64,000 nt of DNA from Sporobolomyces roseus (taxonomy: Eukaryota; Basidiomycota; Microbotryomycetes; Sporidiobolales; Sporidiobolaceae): assembly GCA_016617785.1 (NCBI GenBank), contig JADILM010000003.1:248001-312000 (forward strand). Reading direction: 5' to 3'. The position numbers and the translations under genes were made by a program. Below are positions 1 through 12,968 of this stretch, piece after piece. Under the pieces are notes generated by a model that saw nothing but the letters and a program-made list of their open reading frames with translations, was not told the origin of the DNA and did no database searches. How positions within the stretch are numbered: position 1 is the stretch's first letter; every line of letters starts with the position of its first letter.

Positions 1-62
1 CCTCGATTAAATCCAAATCCTCGAGTCTCTCTCCTCTGTTGTCATTGTTTCCCTCTCAACAG

Positions 63-1998
63 TCCTCGAATTGGACAGGTCAGCTTTTGCTAAACTTTCT
101 AGATCGCGAGGATAGAGGGATCAACCGTCAAGATCGAGTACTAGGACCAGTAAGGTGGATTTCTCTCTCACGAAATCTACTTCACTGAACATGTTCCTCT
201 CCCACAGCCTGGATTCGTTCCTAGCTACGCACATCAATTCGCAAGGAATCTCAAGAAAGAGTGGGCAGATATCGCAACTTGGCATGTGGAAGCGCTGGTC
301 GCATTGAACGTTCGTTTTCCTTCTCTATTCTGTCTTCCAACTCACGATACGACGCTGATCGAGCCTCTCGATTGTAGCCACCGATGAATCCTGTCACTGG
401 AGAAGCTGTGTTCACGAGAGATCCCATATTTGCGTTCCAGAAACAGCATGAAGTCGTAAAGTAAGTATTCCCTTCTCCCCTTCGCGTGTTCGACGTTTCG
501 AGGAGCTAACATCGCTGAAGTAATCTTGTAGTGGATTGTATCGCTTCTTGATCAACTCGAAAGATCCAAGTACGGGTTGGTGTTTAGAAACGCTGTACCG
601 AGTCTGTGAAGATCTGCGAAAAGTCGCTCAAGAGGTGCGCTTCTCCCCGTCTTGTCAAGTGCAGTAGTCGTCGGCACTCATGTACAGTCTTCCTGGGGTA
701 GGCGGATATCGTTCTGCTCGAAACTGGTCAGAAACCTGGAAAACTAGAAGAAGCTAGTCGGTTGTTGCAGAAGTGCTTCAGTTGCTGTCTGAACGACCGG
801 TATGTTGAATCTGGAGTCTCTGTGTTATCTCTTCATTACTGACGTGCCGTTTTAATGAACGCAAACTAGCGCTGGTGATTGGAGAACTTCGCGAAAAATG
901 GGTACTTACTATTTGGCAACTTTACTCTTCAAGACCTACTTCAGGGTTCGTTAAGTTTTGTAATTATCTATCTCTCGCCCGCACACTGCTGACGTGTCGA
1001 CCATGCAATAGCTCAACTCGACTGCGCTGTGTCGGAATATCATTCGTGGGATTCACGCGGCAGAACTCCCTCCGATTGAGCAGTACCCTCGAGCTCATCA
1101 GATCAGCTATGGGTACTACATGGGACTGTTTGCCTTCTTGAGAGAGGACTACAAGGAGGCAGAAGCCAAGTTTCAGGAGTGTTTGCGAGGGATTCATAGG
1201 AAAGCGAGCCGAAACATCTCGTACGCCTGGTTTCGCCTGTCTCGTCAAATCTGCCTCTAAGCTGACGGTTTGTCGATAGGTTAATACTCGACTATCTCAT
1301 CCCGCTCCTACTGCTTCGTGGTGTCTTCCCCTCTGCCAAGCTATTACGCCTCTCCTCCGCTCACGACGCACTTTACACCCCTTTCCTGCAAGCTGTCAAG
1401 CAGGGAGATGTACGAGGCTATGATAGACAACTCGAGAAAGTCGAGAAGAGGCTAATGGAGCGAGGGAGTTGGTTGGTGGTGGAGCGAGCACGAGAAGTGT
1501 GTGTTCGAGTTCTGTTGAAGCGAACGTAGGTCCCCGCTTGTCTCTGCCCCTTCCTTGCAGGACTGATCGAATGACACGCTCTTGGCTGTACTCTATAGTT
1601 GGATCCTGGAAGGTAAACCCTCAAGAGTCTCGATTGGAACATTCCGCCAGTACTACAACGCTGCACTCTGTGTTGGCCTTGCTCAGGATGACCCTGCTAG
1701 GACTCTCGAACACGACTCCGAGGAGATGGAATGCTTACTTGCTAATTATATCAACAAGGTTTGTCTGTACTGCTCTTTTTGCCGTGTTTTTGACAGAATC
1801 TTCAGCTGACGAGCTGTCACTCTTCTTTTACCTCAATTTCACAGTCTCTGATCAAAGGTTACATCAGTCATGCTCATCAGCTGGTAGTACTGAGTAAAGA
1901 GAATCCATTTCCAGGGTAGAGCAGTCTTTCCACTCCTTTGACGCTGAAACGCAATACTGACATCTATCTCTTTCACTTCAAGGTACTCTCCCGCTTGA
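63..1998 (+). CDS. CSN12: CSN12/PCID2-like PCI-domain protein (5' end missing)
   Basis: Csn12-family proteins are PCI-domain scaffolds linked to the COP9 signalosome and, as the Thp1/PCID2 group, to mRNA export. The spliced reading runs through about nine exons with short introns. Recognisable blocks are NPVTGEAVFTRDPIF, a helical stretch near GLYRFLINS, GDWRTSRKMGTYYLATLLFK, the AEAKFQECL helix, the LILDYLIPLLLLRG segment, and a winged-helix-like end with ECLLANYI, GYISHAHQ and LSKENPFP just before the stop. The TWILEGKP block needs the intron at 1526-1598, which uses a gtaggt donor and removes in-frame stops. The first exon I can place begins at 63 after a CAG acceptor, so the start codon and N-terminus lie outside the window. 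The family call is firm; Csn12 versus the closely related Thp1/PCID2 is less so. Confidence 0.82.
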
Positions 1999-4900
1999 GC
2001 TAGTAGAGCCTAGGTGGCAAGGACACCTCATTCTGCAGAAAAGACTGTGTCTGTTTGTAATACTCCAAGAAGTTCTCCTGTTGAAGAGCAACTGCTTTTG
2101 CTTGATTGTTACGAGCTGGGTTTGGAGGGGACGATACGAGAGCGATGAGAGTCTAGGTCGAGACTAGACAAGGTCGAGGACGAGGAAGGAAGGACAAGGA
2201 CGATAAACGAGGAAGGGGAAAGTCTGGTCGGGTGCCGGCGACGAGGAGGAGGTTGACGAGAACAGAAGAGTCTTTCGATATCTCTCGAAAGGAATCTCTC
2301 TGGGACAAGTTAAGGTGAACTAAGAACTGAAATGATTGGAACAAAAGAGTGTGTAAGATAGATCATGTAAGAAGGTTTCGAGGTTAAGCAAGTAGAACCT
2401 GAGAGAACAAGATGGAAGGAGTGTGGGTACAGAGTAAAAGCGAGACGAGAATCTAGAAAAGAAGGTTTCGAGAATACGCTAGAATGTTCTAGCGAGAGGA
2501 TTACTTTGTGGTCGTAACATTGATTCTGAGTGAGATCTTCAGCCAGACTCTTCTTTCAAAATGTCCCTCTCACGACGGCGTGATCTTCTCCTTTTTTGCT
2601 CATTGATTTGAAAAGTTGCAAGCTGTCAACCAAATGTTGGTCCAAAATCTTGTATGCAGCGCGAACAATTCCGTGACTTTGGCCTCACGCTCTCTCGTGT
2701 TGCTGTGGCACGCAGCTCCAAGGCTAACTTGTCTACCTAGAGGAGGCTACCAATCAAGTAGCCAATGCAAAAAGCTGACAAAGCTGCGCAAAGCCAGGAG
2801 AAGAAGACATTTGCGAATTGGACTCGTGTCTGAGCTTCTGCGATCGACTCAAGTTGGTCAGACACAGCTCAGGGTTGCTGGAGCGTCGGAACAAGATTGC
2901 TGAGCAAGTGACAGTCTCGAAATCAAGAGTTCCGTCATACAAGTCGATTCGGATTGGACATCGAGTCGGATTGATCTGATTCTTTTCATCAGTCCAATTT
3001 TTTGATGATCCGCTCAAATTCAGTTAAAATTTAGTCGAAATGTTCGTCAGAGTCACACAATTTCCGCTGTGCGGCGAGAAATTGAGATTTGACAAAACTT
3101 GAGCAATTGGATTTACAAATTTTGACTTGGCTGCGGAAAGCTTTGAGAACAGAGAAGAGGGAGGTCAGTGCAAGTGAATCTGCTATCTGAGCTCCTCGAT
3201 CCCCCTTGTCAGCTCGACAATTCAATTGCTGAACAGCTGTGGGCTAAGACAGTAGACTGAGAGTAGTGAGGCACAGAAAGGATTGTTAACGGGTTCTTGA
3301 AGGCTTGCACTGCATTCACTCACGCCGACATGCTCCTTGTATTGGAAGTTGACGTTGACATTCGTGTGAGCGGCGGTCTGCGGTCACAACAAGGTCAGAG
3401 CAAGTTCTGTAGCCAACCTCTCTCCTTTCAGAACCCTTCACGAACTGAACCTCCTGGCTTGCAACAAATCAAGCTTTGGCAAAAGTCAAGCAAGGGTGCA
3501 AAGTTTGCAGACGTGCCGCGAGGTCGGCCCACCCCCTCCGGCAATGAGGATGAGATTGCCAGGACAGAAGGAAAGTCCCTGAGCCCCTCTCAACAGGTAC
3601 CTATCTAATGCAACTATAGATCAGTCACGGAAGTGAACCACGTATGAAGTTAATGATCAGGTAGCGCAAAGGAATGAAGGAGAAGCAAGATCAAAGGCCA
3701 AGCTCTACAAGTCCAGTCACTCACAAGCTTATCATCTATTTCTATCCAATTGGTGACAACCCGTCTCGCACACAAGTCTTCCAACAGCTCGTCACCCAGC
3801 AATGAGCTGTTTGCTGCTAATCTGAGGCTGGATCAAAGCAGGCTGCCGCTGAGCCACTAGAGTGGGAGTGAACCTAAGAAACCAATACAAAGAACAAATG
3901 TAGTGTACAAGAACAAGCAGTCAATCCCTGAAAGCGTCTGCTGCAACATGAATGTGATGTATAAATAACATCAAGTCAGCCAAAGTTGAACCCGAACGGG
4001 GGATGAGGATATTTTAGGGGGAAATAGCTACTAAATCCGCAACATACGCTTGACAATCTCATATCTGGTCTATGCAACTAAGGAGCGCAAAGGCTTGCAA
4101 CGAATGCGCTGAGGTTTGAGACTGCGTAAAGGGGTCAACAGAACTTACGCGGTCTCAACAGAACGGACGAGAGACTCACACAGAGACTCTAGGAGAGTGA
4201 GAGAGGGAGAAGACGATAGATAGTCTATCCTCTGTGCACAACTGCTGTCAGGGCTAAGCTCAGTCCCGCTCGAGAGAAGATAGTACTGGTTGTGAAGCCT
4301 TCTGCCGAGTGTCAAGCGAGGTACAATAGGCCTGAGTGACTGTCAGCTCTTGTTTGCCCTGCACGCTTGCTATGGGATGGCTTAAAACTTGATAACGCAG
4401 AGGCATAGATCATCTTGGATGGCTCGGCTACAAGCAAGTATGTTAAGCTCCGATAACAAATGTTCACAGTGGATTATCAACTGTGTATAAGTTCCCTTCC
4501 CACTCTTGTACGATATTGCACTTCGATTTCATTTGCAAGTCCCAGCTCAGTGTATCTGTCTAGACACTTTGTGACAATATTGCTAGGGATGACTTCACTA
4601 TGAAACCGTGATCTCTAGATACACTCATTGTGTGTGCCTTGCCCGCTCATCACAGTTTGTGTTTCATTCCTCTTTCATCTGGCTAATCAGGAGCTGACAC
4701 AGGCGACAAGTTGAGCAGTGACTGACTCTCCGCACAGAGCTTGATATGTATGCTGATCAACTTGTATCTCACTTTGTCAGCATCCGCCTGATTTTGAGGC
4801 CCGCCTTCCTATCTTGTAACCCGCTCTGTCAGTTTGCTTGTTGGCTTCCTTGCGCTCAGTCTCTGTATGGATGCTGTCATATGTATCTGACCTGTGGCAA

Positions 4901-7900
4901 TGTGGGAAAGGCTCTTTTATCATCCGCAATGATGTGCTCAGTCACAAGCTTCTGAATAGCAAGCAGCACCTACGCAATCTGCAAAGCATCTCTGTTCTTT
5001 AGCCAGATCTTTTTCCAAGCAAGCACTGAGCTTCAGGTAGCGTCTGCCAGCCATATGTACAGATTGACTACATCTCCTGAATGATTCTGCCTGACTCTAA
5101 TGTACTTATCAGTGACATCATTGTGTCCCCGCAATTCCATAAATCAAGTCTTCTTCTGCATTCTCAAGTGACTGTATTCACTTGCATCTTCCTGCCCACT
5201 CATGAGTTCCATTAAATGTGTGTTGAAAGTGGCACTGAATTGCATGCTTGCGCAGGGCGGGGCAGCTGAACTGAACGTGGTTTGCCTACCCAGCTTTAAG
5301 ATCTCTGACCCACAGCATCTCGAATCGTGTACTCGCATAGCTGTCTTAGTCTTGCCTGAGAGATTGCAAGCCCCCAGGTGGTCATGACCCACTTCTAGCT
5401 ATTAGTGCTGCATCAGAGCTCTCCTCTTGTCTTAGCGTGGTGTCTCTTACCAATACTCTCATGCTTCCTGTTGTCAGTGTTTGTGCACTACTTTGTATAA
5501 TGTGTCTTCTTGCTGTGCATCTGAGGATCTCTACTAGTATATATATGCCCCCGAGAACACAAGAAGAATCAAATAGAAATAGGGAGAGACAGGTAACATT
5601 TATGCGGCCAACTTGCTTTCAATACATTCTGTCATGTGCTGTCACAATTCACTCGCTTGTTCCCCTGCTGCTTGGACTGCCTCTCTTACCTTTGCGTTTA
5701 TACTTCAGTACTCTTGTTCTGAAGCAGCAGTTGAATAAACGCTAACTTTGTACTTCACCCCAGGTACGAGTTCCTTGGCCTTCTTTTGTCCTTCAGGGTG
5801 ACTTCCATGTCCATGTTCATAGCAGAGATCAAAGTGAGAATTTGTGAGGCAAACACTGTAGACAGACTCAGCCTGCTTCATGTGCTAGTTATTGCAAAGC
5901 GAGACTGTCAGAACGTTCAATAACAGCAGATGAGCTAGGTCAGGAGCTTTCAAAGCCTTAACTAGCGTTGCAGTGTGGTAAAGTTATTTGGTCATCTGCT
6001 TTCTTGTCTTGTTCCCACTCCGTATACGCTCTCGTACAGGCTGGGTCATAGCAGCTCCGTGGTGAGCAAGCGCCGCCGCGAGTGTATGCGCACAGATCTG
6101 AGGGTCTGTTCCTTGATGATATCAACTCTACTCATACTATCAAGCTCGTACGCTGACAATGCAATGGTCTGATCTGTGTGATCAGCTACTTTTTCATGTA
6201 TTTGCAGCCTCAAGAGAAAGCTCGGAAGGTGCATTTTGGATATCTGCATCCTTTAGGGCAGTCCAGTCAAGCTCACTGATGCCTTGAGCTCAATGACAGA
6301 GCTGGCTGTCTAAGAAAGAAAGGAGTACACTTTACAATAGGTTCTGAATTGTACATGTGATCAAGGGGAAAGATAAGATGCATGCGTGAGCTCGAGCGAG
6401 TAGTGTCATAAGGCTATTATATGCTAAGAAATTGAATCTCAGGACGTTGTGTCTACATTTGCTGCTCTGGGTGCTTGGCTGCTTTGTCAGATGTTGCATG
6501 TAAAGAGTTCAACACAAACTTTAGCGGTACAGGCAGACTCTAGGAGTCATGAAGTTGCGGAAACTGACAGCGGTGTGCTCATTACTGTAGTACCTGTGTC
6601 TTGTAGATTATTCTGTGCTCGTGCGTTAAGCGTCATGACAATGCAGTGTATCACTACATACTTTGAGTTGAGCTGTAAATCACAGCTGCAGCTGCAGACC
6701 TCAAGCTCCTGAGGACAATGAGAAATTCGGGTGAATCACAAGTTTGTGTGAGAGTGATCTCGGTGTGTTTCTGAGAAGGCTACAAGACATGGTATAGGAC
6801 ACCTGTGAGTGAGTTTCGCATGTATGGTTTCTTTCTTCTCTACTCTATTCTTGCATTGACACCATGGAAAAGCTGAGAGTGACTCAAAGTCTCGCATGCA
6901 GGGTACACTGACATCTCTGAGGCGACATGTTTGCTCCTTGAGTGCTGAAGGGTAGCTCACAATCGGTCGCGGTGAGAGGGTGATAGCTTTGTGTGACATC
7001 TTCTTGTTGAGTTGCATCTGCAGATTGCGGAGTCTGACTACTGCTTCGAGTTAGGGGCTCAATTCAATGTCTCTTTTCAACAGAAGGGGCCCTCTTTGCA
7101 GATTCTTCTAATCCCAATATGCCCATACATCTTTTCTTGGCCGTAGGGACTTAGTTTTTTCTCAATATTACTCTACTTTATCCAAGTTTCATTGGTGCTT
7201 TGAGTGTGTTGCAAGGTCATTCTGCTTTCTCTTGGATCCTGCTAAAGATTATGAGCTCAAGTGGAAGATTGGCTGCCATGTCTAAAAGTCCCCTTGTCTG
7301 CTATAGGACCCTACTCTCTGCTCAGTATATGAACGCGAGGGTTTTGCTCTTCTCTCTGCTCTTGTCTCTCTTGTATTGCATAGATAGCTTGTCACCTTGC
7401 TGCCATTGGCAAGCTGTCTATTGTCTCGGAGTTGGGACCTGGTTAGATCTCGCCAGTGATACCTTCCATGTCATCAAGCTTCCCCAATCTCAACCAGGAG
7501 GAAATGGATTCTTCTTTGTTCTTTGAGGCAGAGGAGATGGTTCGCTTCCAATCTGTGGGTGTAGGTATGTAGCCCTGTGTATCGTGACAAGACTGCTCAG
7601 GCAAATCATCAAGCTGTGTGTAGCGCATAATGAGCAAACTGATTGGCTGATAGAGTTTGCGGAAACAATGGTCAATCTTACTAGCCAGGAGAATGCTGAG
7701 AGACATGCTTCTCCCTTAAACTCTTAAGTAGATCTGCTTTTGCGAGCCAAATTTGCCTGTGAACTGCTTTTGATTCTGTCCTGCCTACATTATCCTAGCC
7801 AATGCACTGAGCCTACAGCAAGGGATAGAGTCAGAATGTGGTCATACAGAATCCCCTTCGCAACTGCTGGATCACAGAGACAAAGTTTGGAATTTGGTGC

Positions 7901-9590
7901 GGGTTGTCTCTGCCCACGTTCCTGGTAGCAAACACCTTGTCTTGTCTTCTCACTTCTGTCTCAACTTCCTTCACCCTCAAACTACTGATCATTGTTATCT
8001 CCTGGTGCTTATCCCCCAATACTCTGCTTCCCTTGATATACCTCTCTACTGCCCTTGGACTTGTAGTTGAGGTATATAACACCAAGGACAAGAGTAAGAA
8101 GAGGCTTTGAACAAAGTATAAGAGGAGTAAAAAAGCACGGACATGGAGAAGAGAAGAGAATCAATTTGAGCTCCGGCCTGAAAGCCAACCCAACCGATCA
8201 TAGCAGACAGCCCCGCTAGACCACGATAGCTGCTGAGCAGCTATATCGCAGAATCAGATTCCAACTGAAAACCATAAAGGAAGGAGTACCAGAATGGAAT
8301 TGAAGTCAAAATGTATGTGAGCGGGTCGACTTCCGAGTCTATGATTAAGTAGAGCTCTAAGTTATTCAAGCTCGAGATATTTATTTAGTTGTGAAGAAAG
8401 AATCTTTTGAGAAAAGAGTTTGTTTCTTCTAGAATCCTCTTTATCCGACAAATGGAGTAGGTATTGCAAGAATCGGTCAATGAACTTCTTCTCTCCCCTT
8501 CAGCTGTATGCTTACATGTTGGGTAGCTAGAGGATGCTCTGACAACTATGAGCAAAACGCTGCCTAGAGATTTGTTACAGTGAAGCGTTGATGAGTTGTT
8601 TTCCGTTCTCTATTGTCTCCTATCTCCCTCTGTCATTCCGAGCGCACCATGTGTCTCCGGTGTTGTCAATCCCCTTGGCCAATGGGATTTGTACCCATCT
8701 TCAGTCTTTTTCATGTCTCTCTTCAGCCAGCTTAGGCCAACTCCTTTGACTCTTTCTCGCTAGAATGTTCTATGACCATAGCTTACGTAGATCTACAGAG
8801 GAGGAGCTCAAGTGACTCCTCTCTTGCTTTTGGAAACATCACTTTTACACTTCACAACCTTTTACTCAGCCTTTCCTCTCTGCCTTTGTGAGATGCCTCT
8901 GTCCCTCGGCTCTCCATGCACGCCACTCAGACCGACTCGACTACCCACCCCTTTCCGGGCATTCATCTGCCTTGGTTTCTTTCTAGAGTTGAAGCTCATC
9001 TTCAAGCTCAATTCCTCTGAATCGGGTTCTCCGTTCAGCTTTGCCGTAGACTCTCACTCCTGGCGTGTCATTCACGTTCAAGTTGGGCATCCTGCTCACA
9101 ACGTACTGCAAAGTAAGAAGGCAAAAATGGAGAAAGAGCACTTTTTCCGAAAACCGTTTCAAGTGTAGGAGGGAAAAGGGAGATGAAGGTGAATACATTT
9201 CAGAATGCGGAATAGTTCCGATCGAAGGAATTGTAGCAACAGTACTGTGTCGACTTTTTTTGTGCTTTATTTTCTCTTTCCTTCACTGTCACCAGACTAC
9301 CTTGTTCCTCACCCTTAACTTTGCCACTTCAGCTGTTCCCTTGACCACTGAAGGACTCTCTGAACACGCAGCGCTCTGGTGGCTCAACCAAAGAATTGCA
9401 GAACAAGAGAACAAGAGCAAAGGAGCCAAGTCGTCTAAACAGAACACAGTTGACAGAGAAGGATCTTCCTTCGGCCTATGACCACATACAGGCTCGCCTC
9501 TTGCCCCTTAACAATGTACAATCATTGCCTGCTACTAGGGACAGACCAAGAACACAAGAATCACAAATCAGGTTTATCAATTTCAAGCAC
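1999..9590. other. 7.6 kb stretch without recognisable genes, CpG-poor in its middle
   Basis: No reading frame longer than about 140 codons lies here and none matches a family I recognise. I could not chain short frames into a spliced gene as was possible everywhere else in the window. Positions about 2100-2300 are purine-rich (repeated gacgag/gaagga) and look like sequence just beyond CSN12. About 4300-8800 is depleted in CpG and rich in TpG/CpA: I counted 15 CpG in 4741-5460 and 23 in 6421-7560, against 35 in only 480 nt of the ornithine decarboxylase gene. About 8880-9590 returns toward the genic composition. I saw no long terminal repeats, tRNA, telomere repeat or transposase/reverse-transcriptase motif. 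A decayed mobile element, a heterochromatic spacer or non-coding transcripts remain possible. Confidence 0.6.
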
Positions 9591-12500
9591 TCATTCATCC
9601 GTTTCAATCATAGAGGCATCAAGAGATAATGCGTGCAAGAGCAGGTTGACATTTCGCTACAACGAGAGAAGAAAGGGCGTGTCAGGGAGGTGCGAGAGTG
9701 CGAGAAGAGACAATGAAAGAGAGAATGAAACATACGATTTTGATAGCCGCAATCTCAGGTCCACCCCGTCCCATCTTAGCGCCCTTCACTCCTTCAATGA
9801 CCTTGTCCCTCACACCCGTGACAAGGACTTGCTGTTGCTCGGGGTCTGCGCAAACTGCGACGGCAGCGAGGAACCTCCAGACTGGTTCGTCGTCGAAATC
9901 GGCCTGAGGTCGAAGTGCGTCGACGGATTGGTACTGAGCGACCCCGAAAGGTACCGAGGCAGCCATGCGAGTGGAAGGGAACATTGGGAGAAGCGAGGTT
10001 GAAAGGATGGAGAAGAGGTAGGCGAAAGTGCGTTGCCACTGGGCGACATCAGCGGGGTCGGGAGCGGGAGTCGACTGATTGAGTGATTCAGCGCGCGAGA
10101 GTAAGATGGTGAGGAATGCAAGTCCGGGCTGAGCGAGACAGGACAGATTGATCAGATCCGAGTTTTCTTTCTTCGAGGCTGGAGGGAGGACAAGGAAGGC
10201 TCACCTTGGATCTGAGAATACTATTAATGTCGTTACGATCAAGGAGTAGCCCGAGCATGCCGGTGACCATCCTCAGTTGGCTTCCACCGACGACTTGCAT
10301 GACAGGGGCGATGATAGCATTGAGCAGCGCTTCCGTCTTGGCTTCGACAGCGAGTCGTCGTTGCTTAGCCTCGATAGAACCGGTAGTGTCGAGCTGGTCG
10401 AGAAGAGGTGCGTCGACAACGACGTCGAGGGTATCGAATGTAGCGACGAGTAGAGTGAGAAGGGTCAAAGTTTGCTCAGGCGAAAGATGTCGCATTGCTC
10501 GAGGAAGAAGTCGTTTGCCCTTGAGGATTGAAAGAATCGAGACGAACGGATGTGGTACGCTGTAGTCCGAGTAGTAAGATGCGCGGGTCAGCAAGGGAAA
10601 GAGTGGAAGGCTAAAGAGGGGAACGAGGTACCAAGCATCGAGGGGATCCATAACTTTCAATCCTTGCCACAAAGACTCTCTCATCTCCTCGTACTGGGTT
10701 TCTCCAGCTTCAACCTTTCCTTTCGCAGCGTCGACCCTTTCCTTCATTTGCTCTTTCACTTCGCCTTCGACGGTCATCTGCTCCAACTGATCTTGAAGCG
10801 CTTGCTGCGACGAGAGCAAAGCAGGCTGAACACGACGCAGTTGTTCGAGATCGAGAACAATGTCGTAGAGCCTCTCAATGAGTGCGAGGGCAGCGCGATG
10901 AGGGAGAGGACCAGTTGGGGCCGCAGATGTCGAGGTTGCTGAATTCGAAACAAGACCAGCTCCGGTGAGCAGAGACTCTCCAGTAGTGCGAGATGGGCTA
11001 GAGCTCTTGTCCCGAGTTGACGAAGTGGAAGTGGGAGCAGCTGATGATGCCGAGGAAGTGGTGGGAACGGTAGTCGAGGAAGCCTTCACCTGGAGGAGAG
11101 GCCGAGGTGCAGAACGCGTGCGAGTTGCGATCTTTCCGAGGGCGCCATCCAACGAAACTATTTCGCAAAGCACCCGAGTCAGTCGCTGTGAATTCGAGTG
11201 AGTGCGAGAACGTTCTTACGAGTGTTGGGATTGTTAGCGTTTCTCTTCTTAGCGGTATCCACTAATCTCTGAACGTTTTGTGCCATCCTGTTCATCGCGT
11301 TCTCCCTTCTACTCGGCCGCCTGTTACCACCTTGTTCGTTCTGTCCCAGTTGATTCGTCTCCTGATTCGTAGGTCCTTGACCGAAAGCAGGAGCTTGACC
11401 TTGACTTTCATGGATCGCAGCGAGGAGTGCGTTCTGACGAGCGTTCTTGATCGCGGCCATGATGTGATAGTAGAAATCGTCGGCATAGGGATCGTCGGTG
11501 ATGAGCTGGGAAACTTGAATGCGAGTGATGAAATCCTTGTCCGAGTTTGACATCAAGTTGTTATGTTTAGCCTTTCAATCGAGAACTCAGCGAAGTCAGC
11601 GAAAGGTGAAAGAGGCAACGAAAGGGAGAAAGACAGAAAACTCCTCACCATCGAAGCGATCTTCATCGCTTTCTTCTTTCTCATCAATTCGAGCTCCTCA
11701 TGTTCTCTGATCCTACTCTCTACTTGCCTGATGAGGTCTTCTCCGGCTTTCCTCCGGTTCACATCATCTCCATTCTCGTTGAGCGTCCCCTCTTCTACTC
11801 CCTCGCCAGGTTGACCCTCGACAGCGGCATGACGTTGGGCTTGTTGTAGAAGAGACTGAAGATTCGCTGAGGTGAAGGAGGGATGCTGAGCGTGTTGATT
11901 GAGAGTCAAGTACTGCAATTGCTGTTCTACTTGCGCTAGATTCGTTGTCGGGGGAAGTTCCTGCTGGTGGAGCATCTGAGACTGAGAGGGTAACGGAGGG
12001 AACAGCGTAGCCATGAGATTTGCACCTTGAGAGGCTGAAGGAGGAAGAGGGGGAGGAGGAGAAGAACCGAGGGGAGGGAAGGCGGCGTGAGACAAGGTAC
12101 CGGGCTGAGGGACGGGGTAAGGAGGCTGCTGAACACCATTCGGTCCGACGACTCCGCGAGGAAGGGGAAGAGGAGGTAGGCTTCCCGATGTTTGATGTTG
12201 GGCGAATTGGTGCTGCTGTTGTGCTCGGAGCATGGCGATCATAGCAGGAGGCATTCCCGGAGGATACATTCCCGGAGGTGGCGGAGGATTGCTGGGAGCG
12301 AAGGACGGTTGTACCTGAGGAGACATGCCCGGAGGAAGAACGGGTTGAACTGGATTGGTCGAAAGAGGAGGTTGTAAAGGGACTTGGCGAGCGTTCCGCA
12401 AGATCTCGGCTTCGACTTCTTCGATAGTGAGCGCTCGTGCACCTTGAGGCTGAGGCTGAGACTGAGGTTGAGGCTGGGACTGAGCTGCTGATCGCATTTC

Positions 12501-12968
12501 GGCTTCGACTTGCTCGAGCGTCTTCATCTGTCGCGATTCGACCATTCCTTTCGAGACCAATGGTTGAGCCTTGTAAGGAGTCGTAGGTGCACGCGAGAGT
12601 AGAGGATCATCGTTGAGAGTACCCCAAGGAGAAGCGGCATCAACCTTTCGACTTTCGGAGGCTTGAGGAGCGTTGAGACCTGCGGAAGTAGCTGCATCCG
12701 TATCCAAGAACCGATGCGTCGAACCAGCAAAGTCGAAATCCCTGCCTGTAGAGCGGGCAAGTCGGGTTGAAATCCAAAGAGGGAAGCGTCAGACGCCCGC
12801 TTCAAGAGGGTGAAGATGGTACGTACCGAGCGGTGCTGTATCTCCTAAACTATCCCCAAAGGTTTCATCGTTGAATGCGTTGTTCGCTTCGTCCAGCAAC
12901 CCAGCCAACTCGTTCCCACTCGTGAGTTCGCTAAAGTCGTAAATCTCCTCCTCGTAATAGCCAGACAT
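9591..12968 (-). CDS. PAT1: Pat1 mRNA decapping activator
   Basis: Pat1 bridges the Lsm1-7 ring, Dhh1 and Dcp2 and promotes decapping of deadenylated mRNA in P-bodies. Six exons join in frame (12968-12827, 12745-11649, 11571-11220, 11157-10205, 10128-9736, 9656-9591) to give 1000 aa. The acidic N-terminus contains NDETFGDSLGD and FDFAGSTHRFL. Two TLEEVEAE-like motifs follow (KTLEQVEAEM and LTIEEVEAEI), then a long Pro/Gln-rich region, the Lsm-interacting core block DKDFITRIQVSQL with DDPYADDFYYH, SLDGALGKI, and the alpha-helical C-terminal domain with LSPEQTLTLLTLL, GLLLDRNDINSIL and the end RNVNLLLHALSLD. The order and motifs are those of fungal Pat1. The start at 12968 precedes MSGYYEEE; no better upstream ATG continues the frame. 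Confidence 0.93.

Noticed and set aside
3297..3608. Reading frame of 103 codons in the gene desert
   Set aside because: It needs a TTG start, has no recognisable sequence and no flanking splice signals that join it to other frames.
7443..8091. Minus-strand frames with protein-like stretches (RAVERYIKGSRVLGDKHQ and TDWKRTISSASKNKEES)
   Set aside because: They do not join into a longer gene and match no family I know. They may be relics but I cannot support a pseudogene call.
8161..8240. tRNA-like segment on the minus strand (tggtctagcgg resembles an A box)
   Set aside because: No proper B box, no acceptor stem and no anticodon arm could be folded.
9065..9481. 138-codon plus-strand frame just beyond the PAT1 stop
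   Set aside because: It has no ATG start in this frame at the claimed position, no known motif, and lies in the likely PAT1 3' region.
1999..9590. Mating-type locus with pheromone precursor genes
   Set aside because: I looked for short frames ending in a CaaX box and for receptor or homeodomain motifs and found none.
9682..11201. Long frames opposite to PAT1
   Set aside because: They arise from the codon pattern of PAT1 on the other strand and carry no motif.
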